Part shown: one piece after another, positions 57,301-64,000 of the stretch | How the letters are laid out: every line of letters begins with the position of its first letter | How positions within the stretch are numbered: the stretch's first letter is position 1 | Source: Rutstroemia sp. NJR-2017a BVV2 | Taxonomy: Eukaryota > Ascomycota > Leotiomycetes > Helotiales > Rutstroemiaceae | Reading direction: 5' to 3' | NCBI GenBank assembly: GCA_002946415.1 | Contig: NJPS01000010.1 | Location: forward strand, 124,001 to 188,000 | DNA: 64,000 nt | Notes under the pieces: generated by a model | What the model was told of the DNA's origin: nothing | Databases searched by the model: none | The model's input: only the letters and a program-made list of their open reading frames with translations | Made by a program: the position numbers and the translations under genes

Positions 57301-60300
57301 GAGTTCAGGGTCTTGAGTGGCGATACCGACTGGGCAAGTGTTCCTAAAACACAGTTAGCACAATATCAATGTACAACACATCCATAGTACTTACAAGTGA
57401 CACTTTCTCATCATGATACAACCCATAGCAATAAGCGGAGTGGTAGCGAAACCCCATTCTTCAGCACCAAGCAAACAAGCAATGGCGACATCACGACCAG
57501 TTCGAAGCTGACCATCAGTCTGAACGACAACACGGCCACGAAGATCGTTAAGAACCAAAGTTTGGTGAGTCTCAGCAAGACCCAGCTCCCAAGGAAGACC
57601 AGCATATTTGATACCAGTCCATCTAGAAGCACCAGTTCCACCATCATGACCAGAGATCAAGATATGATCGGCCTTGGCCTTTGCGACACCGGAAGCGACG
57701 ATACCGACACCAGTCTCGGAGACAAGCTTGACAGATACACGAGATCGAGGATTGGAGCACTTGAGATCGTAGATCAATTGCTTCAAATCTTCAATGGAGT
57801 AAATGTCGTGATGAGGAGGTGGGGAGATGAGACCAACACCAGGAGTAGAGTGACGAGTTCTGGCGATGGACTTGGAAACCTTGTGTCCAGGAAGTTCACC
57901 ACCCTCTCCAGGCTTGGCACCTTGAGCCATCTTGATTTGGAGCTCATCGGAGTCTGCTAGGTAGTTGGAAGTAACACCGAATCGTCCAGATGCGACTTGC
58001 TTGATAGCTGATCTCATGGTATCTCCACTTGGCATAATTTCGGAACGCTCTGGATCTTCACCACCTTCACCAGTGTTAGATTTTCCACCGAGACGGTTCA
58101 TTGCAATAGCAAGAGTGGAGTGCGATTCCATGGAAATTGAACCGTAAGACATGGCGCCAGTACAGAATCTTCGGACGATCTCAGTCCATGGCTCTACTTG
58201 ATCAATGGGTACTGGGTGACTCTCTTCGAAGTTGAAGTCGAGAAGACCACGTAGGGTACATGACTTGATCTGCTCGTACTCAGATAGGGAGTATGCCTCA
58301 TAGGACTTGTCGTTCTTGGTACGAACAGCGTCTTGGATGTTGGCAATGGATGTAGGGTCGTTAATGTGGGGCTCGCCACCATCACGCCAATGGTACTCGC
58401 CAGATTCAACAAGACCTGGAATGCTAACAGTGTAACGAGATGGGAAACCCTTCTCGTGGAATCTGAACGCATCTTCGGCAATGAGCTCGAATGTGATACC
58501 CTTGATTCTTGTAGCAGTACCTCTGAAGCAGCGGTCGACAACGCTATCATCCACACCAAGAGCTTCGAAAATTTGGGCACCCTTGTAACTTGCAAGTGTG
58601 GAAATACCCATCTTACTCATGACCTTGAGAATACCACCATCGGCAGAGTACTTGTAGTTGCGGATAAGGTCATCATCGCTAAGATTCTTTCTGATCAATC
58701 CCTCGCGATTGAGCTTGAGGATGCACTCCATAGCCAGGTATGGATTGATTGCGTCTGCACCATATCCGACAAGAACACACATGTGGTGCACTTCACGGGC
58801 CTCGGCAGTCTCGACTACCAAAGCAGCCAAGGATCTCCATTTGTTATTGACGAGATGGTGATGAACCATTCCAGAAGCTAAAATTGTGGAGACTGGAACT
58901 CTGTCGGCGGAAGTAGCACGATCGGACAAGATAATGATGCGGTCCTTGTTGTGAATGGCAGCAGTAGCCTGCTCGCAGATGTAGTCGAGATGGTTGAGGT
59001 ATCCTTGAACGCCCTCAGACTTGGGGAAAGTCAAGTCGATGACCTTAACTGTCCAAGACGAATACAACTTGTTAATGTTCTTCAAAGCATTGAACTCAGG
59101 GATGGAAAGAACGGGCGTCGGTAGCAACAGTCTCCCACATTGAGAAGAGTCCATTTCTAGCAAGTTACCCTGAGGGCCGACATAACAGTCGAGTGACATA
59201 ACAATGGCTTCTCTGATAGGGTCGATGGGAGGATTGGTGACCTGAGCGAAGAGCTGGCGGAAGTATTCGTACAAGAGACGAGGAGCGGTGGCAAGACATG
59301 CGAGAGGAGCATCGTTACCCATGGACCCAAGAGCTTCCTTCTCATCGGAAGCCATAGGACCAAGAAGGAGGGAAACTTGCTCGAATGTGTATCCGAATGC
59401 TTTCAACAAAGCATCTTCTTGAATGGTTGCCGAGTCGGGCTTTGGAGCCAAATCAATGGTTCCAGTATTGGCAAGCTTCTCATGGATCTTGGGCAAGCTG
59501 ATGAGTTCTTTGTGAAGCCAAGATCGGAAGTCATGACGGTTTGCCACAGTATTCTTCAATTCTGTGTCATCAATAATGCGGCCAGCGACTGTGTCAACAA
59601 GAAGCATCTTTCCTGGTTGCAGACGACCCTTAAGGATCACACGCTCTGGGTCGACAGAAATTGTACCAACTTCAGATGCACAAATGATTCTGTCATCATC
59701 CATGACATAGTAACGACATGGACGGAGACCGTTTCTGTCAAGATTGGCACCACAGTATCTTCCATCAGCGAAAGTAAAGAGGGCCGGACCATCCCAAGGC
59801 TCCATTTGACAAGCCGCCCATTCGTAGAAGGCAGCCTTGGCTGGGTCCATTGCGGCATTATCTTGCCATGCTTCTGGAACCATCAACATAACGGCCTCTG
59901 GCAGAGACAAAACTCCGTTGATGGTAAGCAGTTCAAGAACGTTATCGAAAGCGGCCGAGTCAGAGCCACCATCTTCGACAATAGGATATAACATTTCCAG
60001 TTCTTCGCCAAAGATATCTGATTGCATAACACCCTCTCGGGCACGCATCCAGTTCTTGTTTCCTCGCAGGGTATTGATTTCACCTGATTTTACAGTTAGT
60101 ACATGGGGCTAAGATGGGCATTTACAGCGGCCATACCATTGTGAGCTGCCCATCGCAATGGCTGAGCACGGTCCCAAGAAGGGAAAGTGTTTGTTGAAAA
60201 ACGAGAATGTACAAGAGCAAAGTGGGCTTCGTAATCAGCATTCACCAGATCATAGAAATACTGATAAACCTGTACGGGGGCAAGTTGTCCCTTGTAGACA

Positions 60301-61195
60301 ATGTTTTTGTTAGAAAGGGAGCACAAGTAAAACCAATTGTGCAAGCCAATGGTATGAGTTGCACGTTTTCGGAGCACGTAAAGTTGTCTCTCGAAGAGTT
60401 TTTCATCAAACTGCTCAGGATCCGTAGTTTCTGGCGCATTTCCAGGGCCATATGCAGATGCTAGCACTACGAAAGGCTGCAATATGATAGGCTCACGAGA
60501 TGCAGCAGCAGGGCCAAGAAGAGTAGAATCTTTTGGGGGCTCTCGCCAGCCCAATACCCTTAATCCCAGTGACTCTGAGATCTCTTCCAATTGTTTCTTT
60601 GATTCTTGTAGAGTTTCCTCATCTGGTTTGAAGAAGAGATTTCCCACAGCATATTGTCCCAACGGTGGAAGCTTGATATCCGTCTCGCGCTCGAAGTTTT
60701 TGATAAAGAATTTGTGAGGAATTGATGTCATAACACCAGCACCGTCTCCGTCTCGTGCATCAGAGCCCACAGCACCCCGATGGGTCATGTTACACAATAA
60801 ATTTCGAGCTGGAAGGCAAGAGGTTAGCAGAGTGGCCAGTGGGACAGGGTATAAGGGGCCTACCATCGCTAACGATCTTGTGGCTAGCTTTGCCTTTAAT
60901 GTTACTGTATGTGATATTAGATTTGCCCCCACGGATTGAATACTGCATATATCTCACCAAGCAAAACCAACACCACAAGCATCCTTTTCCAAGCTAGGAT
61001 CATATAAACCCCTAGTGTTTCGATCAGTCAAGTTCGATAGGTAACGAGAAATAGAATCACTCACTGCTTTACCGGCAGGGCTCCAGCCCATGAGCCATTT
61101 CCCTCAGCCTGGTAATCATATGGATTATAGGCCTCGTTATTGGCATCAATCTCAGTTTGTCTGTCGTTAAAATCTTCCGCCCTTCCCATGCCCAT
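54395..61195 (-). CDS. GLT1: NADH-dependent glutamate synthase (GOGAT), about 8 exons
   Basis: Makes two glutamates from glutamine and 2-oxoglutarate; single-chain fungal type of about 2,100 aa. Start [13 protein letters not shown]; introns near 61077-61027, 60955-60905, 60870-60810, 60132-60090, 57385-57345, 55855-55800 and 54640-54590; the C-terminus ([16 protein letters not shown]) ends at 54395. Order: short propeptide, glutamine amidotransferase with nucleophile Cys in [36 protein letters not shown]; central domain; FMN synthase domain ([32 protein letters not shown]); 3Fe-4S cysteines in [22 protein letters not shown] beta helix ([19 protein letters not shown]); then the beta-subunit-like part with [41 protein letters not shown] and [13 protein letters not shown]. 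Strongly codon-biased and complete, as expected of a highly expressed housekeeping gene. Confidence 0.95.
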
Positions 61196-63705
61196 CGTAG
61201 GCAAGACAGCCGGCGATTCGGGAGGGTGTTTATTTCTCGATTGAGAGCGCAGCTCTTTGTTTAGAATGTAGTTTGAGTGGAAGTGGACGATGTCTTAGGA
61301 ATGCGCAGTGGAATAGTTTCTAAATGATTGGAAGTCGGCGAATTAGCTAGAGCTTTAGAGATGATTGAACAAAGAATGTTATTGTAGAAGAGGAAGTTGG
61401 TGTTGGTGTGTCGCAGATAAAAAAGAACTAGCCATCCAACACTTGCTTGACCTAGCGCAAAACTATGTGATGTAGAACTACCTGGTTTAGTTTCTTTCCG
61501 TCGGTTGCGTCAGGAAATGTTCCTTTCGTTCCCTCAGAATTTCCCAGATAAATCGCCACTACACGATATCTGAAATTGGTAATCTTGGAGGTGTTACTGG
61601 CTGTGAATTTGCGGCGACATCATATACATACGTAGAGAAATTGTGGATGATTTTCCCAGATAAGAGTGAGGGGTAGGTAAGAAAAAGTTTCCACCTACAT
61701 GGATATTTTGCTGGAGCTCTCAAAAATAGACGAGGAATTGAAAGCTTTCCACGACAACGACAATGACAACGACTCGACTACGGATGGAAGGAAGGATATG
61801 TGTAGTTGTGAGGCGAGAAGTGAATTTTTCTCAAGTACTCTTGAGTGGGAGAAGGCTTTTATTGTACAGAAGTTAATCTCTCCAGATGTGGAGAATAGAA
61901 TTGAGCACTAAGACTTGCGAATCGGAGCAGGCCGTGTGCTGAATTGGACATTTGATCCTCTTCCCTCTCTTTTTCCCTTTTTTTCAGAGCGCGGCCGCAT
62001 CAATTTTATTCATTTATTAGTTCACTGGTGGATTTCAGTTTTATGTCCGTATTTCTTCGTCCTGTACAGACTTTGCCGTGCCACTCGGAAGCATTCGATT
62101 TGTCAACGGGCGGGTAACCCTAAGTCCCTTTGCTAAGTTTCCTGTACAGGCAAGGCAGCAAGCGTGCGCTTTTCATTGTGATTCACTCAGTTTGCACTTT
62201 TGTTCATTTTACACTTGGCATGCACGCCTTCCCTCCTGCAAGATATCTGGCCAGAAGTACCTTATACGAAGCATGGAGTGAAGAAGCTGCCTGCAGCTTG
62301 ACGGCGATGGTGACCATTCTCTGCGCCGACTCCCACTTATTTGAGTAGAAGAGCCGATATGTCTGGTTCCCCCACACTCCGTTGCATACACCAGGGCAGG
62401 GATCAGTGCATTCTGGCGAACTGGGCGCAATGCAATCTGCGAATAAGCATCTGGCTCGAGGATAGCCTCATGGTGCACTGCTGCACTGCTGCACCAGCTT
62501 GCGTCTTCCCAATTTCACTTCTGCCGATGTCGCTCCTCGGTCCATCGTCCGATGAACTAGAAATATGACTTGCGAAGTATGGGTAACCTTATTAGTATAG
62601 CACAAGCATGATTGGTTGAAAACATCGTCGAAAATGCTCTAATGTCTGATGTCCACGACCAGCGATTATCGACTAAGACTAGGGCAAAGTAAGAAAGATG
62701 AAGAATCGAAGTCCCAGGCCGTTCAAGGATCGCCCTTCTACCAGAAACCAACATCCAAGGGTGTATTAATGCCAAATAAAGGTTAACGCAGCAATACAAA
62801 CTCTTCCCAAGTACTCACGTCGTCAAGCCGTTGGTTCGGCAAGGGTCCCCGCGACGCAAAAAAATATTACACACAGCAACGGAGGTGACGCGGTCCGACC
62901 AATGGCAAGCTTAGATAGGCCGATTACCATCTTACTGCTTTGATTGAGGGGTACCCCCATGAACCCTTGTCGGGGATGTCCCACCTTCGGTAGAGAGAGG
63001 ACAAATCAGCACTGCGATTATGGCTGTGAGTCTTGTGATCTCCTTCAGACATCGGGAGACACCGGAGGCTCACGAGACGAGGCTAGAATACTCGTATGTG
63101 CTTGTGCAGACCAGGATAAAACAGTACTTAAGTACTGAGGGATGAAAGAGGCAATTTATTGTCCGAAACTTGGATAAATGGTTTGATGAAGACTCTGCTG
63201 TACGGAGTAGGCATGAAAACGGAGAGTTCGACATGTAAGTCTTACAAATGAGCTGTTCAAGCCAGACTGTCCAAAACAAAATCTGCTGTTTGTAGCGTGA
63301 GAAGTAACAAGCAACGTAGCAATATCCCGAAGCATCAACGGTTACATACGATGGGCTTGTCATGCTCATAACAAATTGATATAGGCGTAACCCGGATGGT
63401 TGCATCAATCAAAACCAGCGTCTCGGCTCGGATAGCATCAACCTGAGAAATCTTATCGGTTCGATTCCGGAGATTATGTGCCCCGAGGTGGGGTAGCAAA
63501 CAAGGCTGTTGTTGCGAGGCTACATCCGACCACGATAAGGCTGATTCAACGGTTCAGCTATCGCTTCGCCTAAGGGAGAAGGAACGATAAACAATAGAAC
63601 TTTCATAACTGAGTAACAGACAAGTACCGCAACAGCAGTCATTCTCGATTCCTAGACATATCATATCCAAGAACGTAGATTGTACCATCAACATTTTACC
63701 TCGGG
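61196..63705. other. Long intergenic region; one short ORF of doubtful status
   Basis: About 2.5 kb between GOGAT and the APC15-like gene. The first 500 bp is the likely GOGAT promoter and holds an AGATAAG GATA-type motif near 61656, compatible with nitrogen control. A plus-strand ORF at 61699-61911 is listed as a finding. The rest shows nothing convincing. Confidence 0.45.
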
Positions 63706-64000
63706 ATGTTCTCTCTACCCAATCTCGCCCCGACTGACGTAAGTAAACTCATACCATGATACCGATATCATTTACATGGAAATTAACCCGCGTCTCATAG
63801 TCGTACAGTCTCTGGTACACCTCATCGCATAGCAATCCACCGCAACACATCGAGCCTACCGCCAATTCCTTCGATCAATCCAACCCTCACCTGATACAGC
63901 ACCAGAACCACGGATCCCGTCGCCAAGCAATCAACAACCGCACGCCTCTCGTGCGCCTCCGCCTAGATGAAGAGTACATTGAGCGCCGCAAACAGAATGT
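63706..64000 (+). CDS. APC15-like anaphase-promoting complex subunit, 5' part only
   Basis: Partial gene cut by the window end. Exon 1 is 63706-63738 (MFSLPNLAPTD), intron 63739-63800 (GTAAGT..CATAG), exon 2 from 63801 to the edge. The spliced frame reads SYSLWYTSSHSNPPQHIEP, a Gln/His/Asn-rich linker, then RTPLVRLRLDEEYIERRKQN. The MFSLP..LAP..S.SLWY opening and the LxxDEEYIERRK block match what I recall of fungal Apc15-type proteins, small subunits of the ubiquitin ligase that controls mitotic exit. About 76 codons are visible. The family name is from memory and unverified. Confidence 0.6.

Noticed and set aside
63425..63490. GGTTCGATTCC stretch resembling a tRNA T-loop
   Set aside because: The T-stem does not pair over five bases, and no acceptor stem, anticodon arm or D-loop consensus fits on either strand.
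1..64000. CRISPR arrays, prokaryotic operons, viral integrations
   Set aside because: No regularly spaced direct repeats, no Shine-Dalgarno-led gene strings and no viral replication or capsid gene similarity noticed; all supported genes are of fungal nuclear type.

Overview
The window is nuclear DNA of a filamentous ascomycete. Most genes are split by 45-110 bp introns with GT..AG ends and CTAAC/CTGAC-like branch points. They encode typical fungal families: Zn(II)2Cys6 and HET proteins, an A-T-R reductase, SAT4/PTH11-type membrane protein, flavohemoglobin, VTC4 and NADH-GOGAT. The gene mix would fit a Leotiomycete (Sclerotinia/Botrytis relatives), but that is an inference from general knowledge, not a proven placement. 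All exon structures were joined by hand. Where I say the reading frame closes, exon lengths sum to a multiple of three.

Layout. 0.1-6.5 kb: membrane dipeptidase (-), an Rgd2-type F-BAR/DEP/RhoGAP protein (+), a Ure2-like glutathione transferase (-). 7.0-7.2 kb: repeat debris. 7.5-23.1 kb is an accessory, secondary-metabolism-like block: membrane-anchored tyrosinase (-), monocarboxylate-type MFS transporter (+), AKT2/Lpx1-like alpha/beta hydrolase (-), SAT4-type membrane protein (-), an adenylation-thiolation-reductase NRPS-like enzyme (+), a palindromic MITE, and a phenylalanine/aromatic amino acid lyase (+). 23.3-32 kb is a gene graveyard: HET/ankyrin relics, the 3' end of a highly reducing PKS, and a condensation-like acyltransferase with one frameshift and one TGG-to-TAG stop. 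One intact small secreted cysteine-rich protein gene (25156-25663) is hidden there by two introns. 33.5-46.6 kb: Zn2Cys6 regulator (-), small conserved protein with a frameshift (+), GH43-like secreted hydrolase (-), HET protein (-), flavohemoglobin (-), FAD-linked BBE-type oxidase (-) with frame problems. 47.9-64 kb is mainly housekeeping: large conserved protein of unknown role (-), VTC4 (-), NADH-glutamate synthase (-), and the first exons of an APC15-like gene (+) cut by the window end.

How the genes may work together. The lyase makes a cinnamate-type acid from an aromatic amino acid. The neighbouring A-T-R enzyme can activate a carboxylic acid as an adenylate, load it on its carrier Ser and release it as aldehyde or alcohol. 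Tyrosinase can oxidise phenols, and the MFS transporter, hydrolase and GST could export, tailor or detoxify products. This makes 5.5-23 kb a candidate compact phenylpropanoid-like cluster, and it is the main thing I would follow up. The clustering and enzyme families are visible in the sequence; the pathway itself is inference. The decayed PKS, acyltransferase and regulator next door suggest a second, now dead, metabolite locus.
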